Assembly: GCF_019059575.1 (NCBI RefSeq)
Contig: NW_024882320.1
Coordinates: 248,001-312,000 of the forward strand
DNA from: Amphibalanus amphitrite
Lineage: Eukaryota; Arthropoda; Thecostraca; Balanomorpha; Balanidae
Reading direction: 5' to 3'
DNA length: 64,000 bases
A program made the translations under genes and the position numbers. The number at the start of each line of letters is the position of its first letter. Position 1 is the first letter of the stretch. This document shows positions 22,960 to 34,800 of the stretch, one piece after another. The notes beneath the pieces were generated by a model. It was given only the letters and a program-made list of their open reading frames with translations, had not been told where the DNA came from and searched no databases.

Positions 22960-23983
22960 CTACCAGCGCGCTGGCCGTGGCTGTGGGGGCCTCTGGCGCC
23001 ACACCAGTCGCGGCACTGGTGCAGACCAGCGACTCTGCGGGGCCGACTGGGGCGCCGCCGGCCGCCACCCGCCCGCCACCGCGGAGGAGGTCGGCTGGAT
23101 GTTTGTGGGGGTCGGTGGTCGATTCCACGGCGCCGCGCCCGCCTGCCATGGCGACGGATGGCGGGGAGACTGGGACAGTTGGTGGGAAGACTGGGACGGA
23201 TGGCGGGGAGACGGTGTCTGATGGCGGGGAGACGGTGCCTGATGGCGGGAAGACGGTGTCTGATGGCGGGGAGATGAGAAAGACTGGTGGGGAGACGGTG
23301 TCTGATGGCGAGGAGACGGAGAAGAATGGCTGGGAGACGGTGTCTGGGGCAGGCGATGATGGGGAGATGGGACAGGTTGATGGGGAGACTGAGAACCATT
23401 GCTGGGAGGCGGTGTCTGGTGGCGAGGTGGTGGGACAGGTTGGCGTGGATATGGAGACGTATGGCGGGGAGACTGGGCAGACTGGTGGGTAGTTGGAGGT
23501 GCATGACGGGGTGGTGGAAACGATCTGAAGGGAGATGAGGACTGATTGCGGGGAGACTGAAGCGGCTGGTGGCAAGATAGGTCAGACTGGTAGGAAGATG
23601 GGTCAGACTGGTGAGAAGCTGGGTCAGACTGGTGGGAAGACGGAGTAGACTGTCGGGAAGACGGCGGCGGATGCTGTGGAGGCGGGAAAGACTGTAGGGG
23701 AGGTTGGACAGATTGGTGTGGAGATACCGACTGGAGGGGAGGCGGCTGATGGGGCGAAAACGCAGTCTGTCGGGGAGAGGGAGACGGCTGTCGAGGAGAG
23801 TGGGACGGAGCTGGCTGCCATGGAGGAGCCGTCACACCGCCGGGCAGAGAGGGTCCGATCAGCCGGTGCGGCGAGGCCGAATGTTGTCTAGGGGAGAAGG
23901 GCGGCCGGTGGTTGGACGGAGTGGACGGACGCAGGCCGGGGCTCGGCGCCGCGCCGAGGGCCGCAGCTGGCACCGACCAGTCC

Positions 23984-24015
<32 letters not shown>

Positions 24016-24183
24016 GGTGTCGGTATCTGTGTTCGGTGGTGGACCAGGCGGCAGCGGCGGCCTCTGCCCCCAGTCGGAGGGCCAAACGGTCGCTCCATCA
24101 GCCGCTGGAGCCGCAACCGAGTCCGGAGCGGCGTTCGACGTCTCATCAGTGCCCTGCGGCGGACCAGGCGGCCAATTGCTCAT
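22960..24183 (-). CDS. Pro/Ser/Gln/His-rich protein exon, function unknown
   Basis: A 407-codon frame from ATG 24,183 (MSNWPPGPPQGTDET) to a stop at 22,960. A clean 3' splice site (TGTGTTTCAG|GCC) lies at 24,226, so this is a later exon preceded by a non-coding exon. It contains WPSDWGQRPP, an eleven-glutamine run from CAG repeats (~24,000) and long degenerate SPRHQ/PSPHQS repeats, with no recognisable fold. The MSNWPPGP-like start and composition resemble nuclear RNA-processing proteins. Other frames are also partly open because the repeats are short, so the 3' boundary (stop or splice) is uncertain. It lies downstream of YLPM1 in the same orientation. Confidence 0.5.
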
Positions 24184-24520
24184 GTGGAACGGCCCCGGCG
24201 CTGGACAGACGCCTTCAGTCGTGGCCTGAAACACAGAGCGGTATCAGCAACGGATCACCGCGGTGCGAAACGTGGATGGGTGGCACGGATACCACAGGTA
24301 CAGACTACAGACAGAACATTCGTACCGAACAGATGGCATAACAATACAAAAAAACTCCGATAAAAAATAGTTGGCGGTGCCAGTTTTAGTCACCGGTTGT
24401 TATCGACTTTATTGACTGATATGTATGTCAGATAAATGTCGCTATGGGCGGCTGCGTTCGCGGTCTAGCTTCAAACATCACCCTTCATCCCAACTTCTTT
24501 GTTAGCTTTCATTCCTTTTT

Positions 24521-24681
24521 CAGAGGCGGATCCAGCTCAGAGGTTTGGGGGGGGGGGGGCAAACCATAAAAATTTATCGATTCTTTCCATGCATCGTCCA
24601 TAGGCGTAATGTTAAAATCATGCCGTTTGGGGGGGGGGGCAAATGCCCATTTTGCCCCCCCCCCCCCTGGATCCGCCACTG
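24521..24681. mobile_element. Short hAT-type MITE
   Basis: Ends CAGAGGCGGATCCAG and CTGGATCCGCCACTG form a terminal inverted repeat. CCTTTTT flanks both sides, an imperfect duplication in a T-rich site. The interior has long G and C runs. It is related in layout to the MITE at 21,678. Confidence 0.75.
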
Positions 24682-24699
24682 CCTTTTTTCAAGCGTCAC

Positions 24700-25741
24700 A
24701 AATATGACTGATTGATTGCGATCAATCGGGTACTTATTTTAAGACGTATTTTCTTTATAAACGTTGCAGCTTATAAGTTTCTTATTTCATTGAGTCCGAT
24801 TGGTAAATATAAATGTCAGCTGGCCATTTACAGCCGAGAGTTGGTAATTTGCCCGTCCTTCAAAACTTCGTCGGTCATTTGGCTAATTAGCTGGCATGCT
24901 GGATAAAGCGGTCAGCGAAAACGGTTGCGGAATTCACTAGTATGATGCAATAATCGCAGTAAGCACATCGAAAGGTGTGCCGTATACGTAACTAGTAAAT
25001 AGTTTCCCATCATTTCCACAACATTGCCGCGACAGCGAAAATTCGAAGTTAAACTCACCTGGTAAGCGGCAACAGTCAGCCACAGCAGTACAAGGCATCG
25101 TTCTCTCAGCCAGTATGATCATGCTTACACCGCCCCAGGGCATCGGCAGCTTTGCAGCAGTTTTGAAGACTGTAGTTTTGGGTCCACTGAATGTATTATC
25201 GATAACGCAGGCTAAACCTCTCAAACCAAGCTTTCTTTTGGCCATCCGCAATGCACAATGCACATAGAGTAGATCGGGAGACCCCACTGATGGGCCCTCG
25301 ATACACGCGGCGTAAAATGGACCAAACTCAGGCTCCAGTTGACCTCCAAACAGACATACAACCACTTGCCAAACACACCTACGAAGCCACAGTCGGGCGT
25401 AATCGGTCGGCTGCCCTGTCGACCAACCACTCACGACATCGAGTCAATGACACTGAGTTTGTTTGGGCGTCGCCCATTCGGAACGTTGCGATGGTAAAAT
25501 GTGATTCCGTCTCGCTCTAACTAGACGTCCCTCCATAAGCCGAATTAACCGACCCCACTAATACCACAAACGTCGTCAGGCTCCGTCGCAGAGCCACAAC
25601 GCCGCGCAAAAATGTCCAGAAAAACGCGTCCAAACGGTTTGTGAAGCCATATCACTCAGCCCTGAACGACTCGCTCGGGCTAAGAGGATCGCTCGGGCTC
25701 AAAGTGGCGTAAAACAGCAGACGGTCGCGCCGCGAGCCGCC
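24700..25741. other. Region between the Pro/Gln-rich exon and the YLPM1 stop
   Basis: Holds the presumed YLPM1 3' UTR. A 165-codon minus frame (24,937-25,434) has no recognisable domain and no coding-like composition, so I do not call it. Confidence 0.4.
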
Positions 25742-25882
25742 TCAGATGTACTTGGTTTTAGTGAGGGCCGACTCGCCAAAGGTCGGGTCGGTCATGCGGT
25801 TCCAGTCGGTCTGACCGACCACGAAACCCATGTCGCGCATCTTGCGCTGTTGGTTCTTTTCTTCGACGTCGGCCCAGCGCAC
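25742..25882 (-). CDS. YLPM1: YLPM1 exon 19, C-terminus (residues 1281-1326)
   Basis: Acceptor GTTTCAG|GTG. VRWADVEEKN completes the R-V-R-W PP1-docking motif. GFVVGQTDWNRMTD and the terminal TKTKYI before TGA are near-identical to human. Confidence 0.97.
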   Translation of the reverse strand: MRWADVEEKNQQRKMRDMGFVVGQTDWNRMTDPTFGESALTKTKYI

Positions 25883-28800
25883 CTGAAACATACCGGCTCG
25901 GCGGGTCAGACAGCGTCCAGCGGACAAATTGAGACGCGACGGTCACGCCGGCAATTTTCAACTGAAAAGTTGCAAAAAAAAGAAAAGAAAAGAAAAGAAA
26001 ACATCAAAAAGCTTGATAAAAATAAATAAGGAACTAATAAGACGACTTCAGTCGTAGACAAGATCTGGCATATAACTAAACTCTTATCAACTTCAAGAAT
26101 ACGAGGCTTGAACTTTACGTGATATTGGGAATTTCAGGTGCGATCACTAGCCCGGCTTGATGACTAATGTAAAAAAGATACATGAAAGAACCCAAGAAGA
26201 CGAAGTCTAGTACGAATAGTTTGCTTCGATCGTTCCACCACCAGAAATTCTAAGACAACTTAAAAGTTCTGAAAGAAGATGGCAAATGAGTAATGAGTAC
26301 TGATCATTCATCAGTAATCTACGAAGTCGTAAAACGCTGGCTGAGAGCTTAGTCGCTTCAGATTGGATAAGTCGGATAATTGGGTGCCTCTCTGACCAAT
26401 GCATCCGGCGCCTCTCCGTACCCGTTTTTTGCCGGTGGTGCCGGTGCGACTTTCGTAGTCGTCCGGCAGGGACAGGTAGTCCTCCATGGTCTGCGGGTGG
26501 GCGTCCTTCCGCTTCCGCGCGGCGATCACACCGTCCAGCTTGTCTGCAGCGCAAGGGCGGACGGACGGTCACAAACGCATCGCAAAACCATCAGGCATGA
26601 ATAGAAAATACCAGACGTGAAGAAAAATCAAAAGATCGAAAATGTTTTTTAGATGTAGAGCCAAAAGTGCTTACCTAGTCGCTCTTCTGACGGATCCATC
26701 TTCTCCCACTTGCTGACAGTGACGTCTTCTTCCTGCAGTGTTTGAGAGTGGACGCATGACTACAGAGATGCCGCATCGCTAGGCGAGTGCCGCACACACA
26801 TTCGGTACTACTTATTACTTATGACGATTCGCTTGAGCAGTGAGACGTTTCACTGAGCAAAATTTGAAACCCAGCATATTATTAAGCCTTTTTGTGATTT
26901 CACCACTGATGCTCTAATCTTCAAAGATATGCATGCACAAAACAAAGTCACATATCAAGGACTTCAAACATGATCACACTGAACACATTTTACCAGTTTT
27001 AGTGCTAACATGACCGACACTATCACTTCACATGAATATATCTTCATACAGATTGCACGGATCATAATATCATAAAAATAAACATTCGCACATCAAAGCA
27101 AAGCGATGCACCAAGCACTTCACCAATTTAACACTGCACTTGTTCACTTATGCACTTCCACACTTTGTTCGTAGTTCACTTATGAGTTATCCAATGCGTA
27201 GGGTTACTCGCTTTATTCAATAGTTCTTAGTGGATGTGCAGGGCTGCAGGCATTGTGTTCCGTTTATTGACACTCCAGTACATCCAAACAGGTCATAACA
27301 CATTTTGTGGACAGTGAAGGATACCACAATCAGCGTTACAACAGCTCAACGAATATCGATATGTAACACAAGAGTTATAATGAACAATGGATACACATAA
27401 AAAGTGGTACAGTTAAATTCACATTTTCTGTCCGATCAGCACTGATCAGTTATTGTGCACAAAACTGGTTTAAAAATGAAAGACCGTCTACACCAGCACC
27501 TCACTTCCTATCGCCAGCGAGCATGGCTCCAGACCAGCCGGCTGGGTCCCCTAGGGATACCCCTTTCACTGACAGTAAATAACACGGGCACAGTGACTGG
27601 GGACTGTCTTCTCCGTCGGCACCATCACACTGCACCACGAACTGTTGATCTTGCCGTTTCACTGATCACTGAGCACTGGCACCACTTGGCTTCTTCTTAA
27701 CCACAGCACACTCACTCATTTTGGACAGCACACATCACTCGCACCCTCTCCCTCCCTCCTCCCGCATCCGCCCTACCACCGTCAATCGCCACAGTCCCAT
27801 CTGTCCTGAACAGTCACCTGAGTCAACATCCCGCCAGTCCCGCCACGACCGCGTCAGTCTTATAATGTGTCTGATGTTCGTCTCCAGCGTGAGTTGCGAC
27901 CGACAGTCTGTTGAATTCACCCCCAAACCCTAGTGTGGTTGATTTGAGAACTCGTGGTATCAGGACAGGCACCCACACTTATGTCTATTCCCATCTGTTC
28001 ATGCAACGTCTTTATTCCATGTCGCCAGCTGTCATTGCTTCATATAAATGCATACCCCGAATAACCTTTTACCGTCGCCTCTTCCCGTTCGGTACTTCTA
28101 ACATGTATCGTCACAGCTATCGTCCGGTCCCCAATGTCGACCACTCTGCCCCTGACCGGTGTCGGCTCCTCCGTCTCCTAAGCCCGCTGTTCATCACGTC
28201 TCGCCTCCCCAGTCTTCCGCCCTCCTCTCCCAGTTGTCTGTCCCCTCCCCCAGTTGTCTGTCCTCTTCCAGTTGTCTGTCCTCTCCCCCAGTTGTCTGTC
28301 CATCTATCCCAGTCGTCTGTTCTCTACCCAAGCCGTCTGTCCGTCTCCCTCAATCGTCCGTCCCTCTCCCCAGGCAGACCTGTGGCGCCCCTGAACACTC
28401 ACCCCGGGTACAGCTGGCTCGTCGTTGTTCTTTCCGGCTGACGGCTTCTCCGGCTCCGTGTCCTCCATCTCCACCTGGTAGCCGCGAGTCACAAAGGGTC
28501 ACATTATGTTACAATGGTGTTCACAGCTATAACTAAGTGCTACACTACATGGTGTTACGTATTGTTACTTGGCGTTGCATGTCGATACAAGGTGTCAAAC
28601 AATGACGCACAGTGGCCCAATCTTATAAAATGCCTTACTATTCTATTCACGGCATTTGGTAATATTGACAGTGACACCAGTGCCGACAAATGGTTATCAG
28701 AGTCGACAAAATGATTCTTTGGACTGTCAACATACCATGGACTGAAATGCGTGAAAACCATTTTGCATTTGATAGCCGTTTTCTGCAGCTGAACTTCAGC

Positions 28801-31800
28801 CAGTGCTGCCATATCCATTCCACGGCGTTTATATGATTGAGCCAGTAGGGGAAAATGGGATGCGGATGCGTGGCATCAGATTTTACGTTTACTTTGAGTT
28901 CCTTTACTTCGCATCTGCTTAGAATAAGATCATCCGTTGATAACATATTTATCAAATATGCGTGCTGCAATCTCAGCCTCAAAGAAAGTTTAAATACATT
29001 GACCGTATGTATTTTGGGTCATCAAAAACTCAACAACAGCAATGGCTCAGACTCGGCCCAGTACCAACTCGGCACCTATCCTCCCTGAATAGGCGGGTTG
29101 CCGTATTGAAAAGCGTCCGTGCAAGGCACGCTCAAATAGAAAGTCAAACAGCAGCCTCCACAATGTGCTCGCCGATCGGCCATTCAGACGGTCACGGCTA
29201 ACAAATCTACGGCACTGTGTAATCGGTGGTTGGGTAAAAAAAAAAGTTTGTGAAAGCTTGCAGGGCAGATGTAACGCCATATTTTGACCCCCCAATGTAT
29301 ATGCGTCGCAGAGTAAGCCGACAGAATGTCGTCAGACGAGACTGCCGACGTCCCCAACAAACGCATATACATTCGAGGCCGACACACCCAGCCGCGACAA
29401 CTGCAGCCATTGCCCGACTGGTCCCCGCCGGCGCGACCCAGGCCGACCTGGGTTCGCGATCACGTGGTCAGCTGCAGACCAATTACTGCACGAGTCCGCG
29501 CCGCACAGCCCGCTCCAGCGAGAGACGCCGTGTCGCCACACAGCGGCCGCGTGTTGGCCGAGGAGAAACACGGGCGGTCGAGCCGGTACAAGCAGGCAAA
29601 AACACGATAAATAATAATTCACTTTGCCAAGTTATTAGAACTCATCCCAACCAAAATGGGGCTGAACATAAGTCCACTTCTGCAGTTCACTGGCAGTTCT
29701 CACAGGTCCTCGCAGGCCGCCGTCATGGCCAGCCAGATGGGCAGCTCTAGGGCGTCGGCCACCCGGCCGTACCCCTCGGCCGACAGGTGCACGCCGTCAC
29801 TCCGGAAGTAGGAGGCGCACTCGGGGGCGAAGCGGTAGCGTCTTGCCGAGCGGCGCATCAGCTGCCGGCCCAGCAGGACCAGGTGCACGCCCGGCGGCAG
29901 GGAGTGCTTGAGGCGCCGCTCCTGGTGGTAGGCGGCCGTCGTCTCCCAGCCGTTCCCGGACGTTTCTTCAGACAGTCGCGGCAGCGGGCCGAGCACCGTC
30001 ACCCGGGCCAGGCTCTGCAGGTGCCGACAGACAGCCTTGGCGAGCCGGCCCGTCTCTTCCAGGGTCTCGTCGAAGCCGGCGAGCATGGCTGACCCGCTAT
30101 AGACATCGTCACCCGTGAGCCAAACGACGACCTCGCCCAACCGCCTCCCCTGTCTCTCCGCCTCCGAGGTCCAGCGGTCCAGGATGGCGGGGAGCTCATC
30201 GGCTGTAGAGGACCATGTTGCGCCACCTCTCGCCAGGCTCAGAAACTGGTGCCGGTTCAGCCTGGATCTTAGGCCGGCATCCCGCGCCACCGAGTCTCCT
30301 ATAAGGAGGTGCAGCGGGGGCGCCGAGCGTGGCAGGCGCCGAGCGAGCCACCGCTGGGGCTCCGGGTCGGTGACCTCGAGCACGGGACTCCGAGCGACCG
30401 ATGAGATGGTGTTAAACTGAGGGGAAAACAAACATACGTAAGTACGCACTAATTGTCGCCGGGCAATGGGCATTGTGCAGTGGGCAGCAGGGCCGCTGCC
30501 AAACGGCGCACAGATTCAGCCGCCAGACTGAACTTTGCCATCACACAAGCCCATTACTACTGTCCAGTGAAGTCCACGTAACCTTCGCGCTCGGTTTTTC
30601 GCGAATGACTCGCGCAAAAAGCGGCCGATCGCGACTTAACTTTCAGTAGCCTTGAGTTAATGAGTTTTACACATACTTTGAGAATTTCATGAACCTGACC
30701 CAAATAACCTTTGACCTGTGATGTGACCTATTTCTTGAGACTAGGTTTGGCCGGAATCGCGATTCGGCGTATGTCGGCTCACTTTATCCGCGCAGTTGCA
30801 GCCTTTTGTGTTTTTTTAACGTTCAAACATGTAGAATGATGTTGGTCCCATGCATTATGGTGTCAAGGTTACGTGAAGGTCAGGTCAGGTCATTGACCTT
30901 TGATGACCTTGGGTCCCTTTTCTAGTTTTACGTTTCTATGCCAGTTTTTGGAGCTGATTTCGAATTTAGAAACCATTTGAACATTTACGAAGTAGTTTCG
31001 GTGCCTTCGTAACATGCAACAAAGCTGCCAGTGGTGGTTGACACCTACTATGAATAGCCGGCAGGACCCCCTACTGGTTGACATCACCTGACCTGACCCG
31101 ACCTGGCCTAAAACTAGCATGAAGACCTTAGCTGTGATCAAATTCATGAAATTTGTGATCAGCACCCCGAACACCGCCCCCCCCCCCCCCCATAACAGCC
31201 TCACTTTACGAAGATCTGACAGGTCCCGTTTTCTCGACTTTTGGGCCATTGACCTGGGAGGTCAACCAATGGCATAGGACCTTAAAATTCAGTAGCATCG
31301 TCTTCCTCTAATCACGAGCAAACACGCTCATTTTTTTCCGCGAAGCTCTAGCTCCATCAGGGACCGTTTATGGGGGGGGGGGGGAGTTCCACCCTATTCG
31401 TTAGCGGCTGGCAAAACACCCATACCGGCGAGATTTAACCTAACCCGCGCCACGCTAGGGCTCCTGGATTTCCACGTCTGCGGGGGGGGGGGGGGGTGTT
31501 GAACATCCCCCTCCAACTCGGCTATTGGGCGACGTAGCGATACGAGGAAGGCGGCGTTCGAATGAGCGTCAAAAATAATGACGAAGTTAGTCACGTTTTG
31601 GTCAGGTCAAAAGTCAGGTAACCAGAGGTCATCGAAGGCCAACTTTCGCCGATTTCCAGGTCGAATGTCAACAATTTTCCAGAAACCGGCGCATAACTCG
31701 AAAACCAATAGAGCTACCGCGCTCCGGAAAAACGCATTTGATAGCCCTTTTAACCCTATTAGTGGCAGGGGGGGTTGTTTTTATCCACCCCTCAGGTTTT

Positions 31801-34800
31801 TCGGGAATATCTCCGAAACCGCTGAAGCTACGATGCTGAAATTTTCTGACTTTTCCTAAAACTACATTGGGCACATTCCCTGAAAATTTCAAGTTCATAA
31901 CTTTACCAGGGGCGGCTCCAGAGCACTGGGAATTGGGGGTCCTATTCCTGAAGCGAGTCATTTGGGCGAAGATCACGATGCTGCACCAGTTTTACGAACA
32001 GTGAATGAAAGGTATCATGTGATAACATATGCAAAGTTATTGTGCATCCTCTTTTGACACGTTTTTGCTATAATAGGCGGATCCAGGCGTCCAAAAAGGG
32101 GGGTTATTTTTTACCTCCCAACATAGGTGCCCTGACACCGCCTATGCATGACCAATACAATTTTAGTCGTTCTCTCATAAGAAAATTGTAACATAACAAG
32201 ACCATTGCCACCCTTTTTAGAAACAGTACCAACAAAAACCTTATTTACTATACTTTTTGTGTACCCCCAATCTCAATGATCTGTATCCGCCTATGATTTT
32301 TGAAAATTCATATTTTTAGGATCCATGTGAATTCCTGGTTCGTTCTCTATCGATCGGCAAAAGTTGCGTTAAGATTGGTTCAGAAACCTGGCCGTGATAA
32401 ACAGTCTAAAATGTATCTGCAATTTGCCCGTTTTTACCCCCCTCTACCCCCCTATTGACATTTTTTTTTTTAAGAAATGTAGATCTCGTTGAGCCACATC
32501 GAATGCCGTTTGAATTTTGAAAATCGGCCCGTTAGATCTCGAGATATCAAGGGGGGTCGTAAACAGCCCCCCCCCCCTGCCACTAATATGGGGTAGCCAG
32601 GAGCCTGCCACTAATAGGGTTAACCCTCTTTCTGAATAATTAGCTAAGATTTGATCTATGATCAACGATTTTGCCTGCAGGGGGCAAAACCGCCAAAATG
32701 GACGATTTCTCAGAACGTTTTTATGCAAGAACTTGAAGAAGAAAAAAAAACAGTGTACGAGCTAACTTTTACCTGCATCGTGTTTCCCTCGCCAAGACAC
32801 ATTAAATGAACTATAACGTGAAAGGTCATCTGGAAAATTTGACCTCTGATCAATGTCATGACCTGACCGGAAAAGGTAATATTGCCTATCTCGACGATCC
32901 GCATCGTCGAGCTGAGCACACCTAAGGTGTTTTTATTGCTCTAGCATACCTCTATCAAAAGTTATTCGCGAAAAACTGTTAGATACCATTCGTGACCCGA
33001 GATGACCTAATGCATGAGGGGTCACGGGCGCCATATTCCAGTTCAGTGTGTCATTTTTGCTATTAATACGGTGCCTTTTAAGTGTTTAGAATTACATCCA
33101 AAAGAGGCGCCTTTCAATTTTCTCCATTGACCCATTGACTTATCTCATTATTCAATTTTCGACCACTGACTCATTGACTCCACCGGTGCGACCCCATCCA
33201 ACCTGCGGTCGATTTAATAAAAGGGCGCGAAATGCGACTAACGCAGTTTTCCACCCCTTCTGCTGCCCTTTACGCCCAAACGGCTTAATAAAGGGCTTGC
33301 GGATATAAAAACATGTTGTTAGCTGTGAACTTTGGCATCCAAACCCTGGAAGCGCCCCACCCAGACTGTGGGGCCGGGGCCGGGGCCTGGGCAGCGTGCT
33401 CTGCTTAGCGTGGGTTCTGGCTGTCACTTTTCATACTATCTCGCAGCTGTAGTTTTCGACTTCCCCACTGGTGGATCCCAGGGGTTAGAGCATTAGGGTC
33501 GAATGCCTTCATCGCAGCGTCTAATTCGATGAAAACTTCGTCGTTTTTTTCTAGTCAAGAAAGAGAGCATAACAAATTTATGAGGACAGATTTTCTTTTA
33601 ATTGCACAAAAACAATCGAAACGATCTTTTTATTTGGAAAAACGTTTGGAGGGTGCGCCCCCCCCCCCCCCCGTAGCGTCCGAGACCGCCTTTCAGAATC
33701 CACCTTGGGACTTCCCTGTGAGAAGCAATTTTCTTACCGATTTCCAGCTTGCCTTTTATTACCATTTTGTTACTGAACAGTAAACACCCACCTGAGACCC
33801 CCACCCCCCGTCACTTATACAGTGATCTTTCAAGTTCGAAGGGATTTCAGTGCGAAAACGCGCATTTATTTCCGATACATTTTATAGAATAGCAACAGTG
33901 TGTAACGTGTATGTAGCCGTGTTGTATGGCTCCGGATCACTCAGCGATACAAACTCAGCGATGCATACAAATGGACTGTATAGTATATTGAACAGAAACA
34001 ATACAAAAAACAATGTTTTGGGGAGTGCTACACCGGTTCAGAACACCGAGCTTTCCCCAAACAGCAGGGTGGAATATTTGACCGTTACTAGACGCAGACC
34101 GTTCCCGGCTAACACGTCTTTTGCACGCGGCACCTCTCCGGGTTACAAGCTCCACCTTCCACGCGAGCTCGCGCGGCAGGGCTGCGGCCAGGCGCCCGGT
34201 GCGCGGACGCTTCCCCGGCCCACGCACAGGGCTCCGAGAGGAAACATCAGTACACAAACTGTGTGACATACTACACACCGAGGAACAAAAACAGCATTTC
34301 TCTGGAACTAAGAAACATACGAAACGTTATCCTTCAGTCTACCAGGACACGCCGCGGCACGCAAATAAAACGCCATCGCATGATGTGCATGTGAGAGCAT
34401 CCAGCACATTTCGTCACTAGAGCTGAATCAGATTACTCGATACCACACTCGATACCACACACTGCTTCGGCTTCTTTGCCTTCTTGGACTTCTTGCGCTT
34501 CTTGGACTTCTCAGATTTCTCGCACATCACAGACTTCACAGACGTCTCGGGCTTCTTGGGCATCTCAGACTTTACAGACGTCTCGGCCTTCTTGGGCATC
34601 TCAGACTTTACAGACGGCTCGGGCTCCTTGGGCATCTCAGACTTGACAAACTTCTCGGGATCCTTGGGCTTCTCAGACTTCTCAGACTTCTTGGGGGTCT
34701 CAGACATCTTGAGTTTCTCAGGGCTCTCAGGCTTCTCGGGTTTCTCGGACTTCTCAGACTTCTCAGACTTCTCCTTCTCAGACTGCTCAGACTTCTCGGA

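Noticed and set aside
22977..23492. Plus-strand Gly/Glu-rich frames over 23 kb
   Set aside because: Antisense shadows of the short SPRHQ coding repeats.
24937..25434. 165-codon minus frame downstream of YLPM1
   Set aside because: No domain, no splice context, AT/GC like the flanks; probably 3' UTR chance frame.
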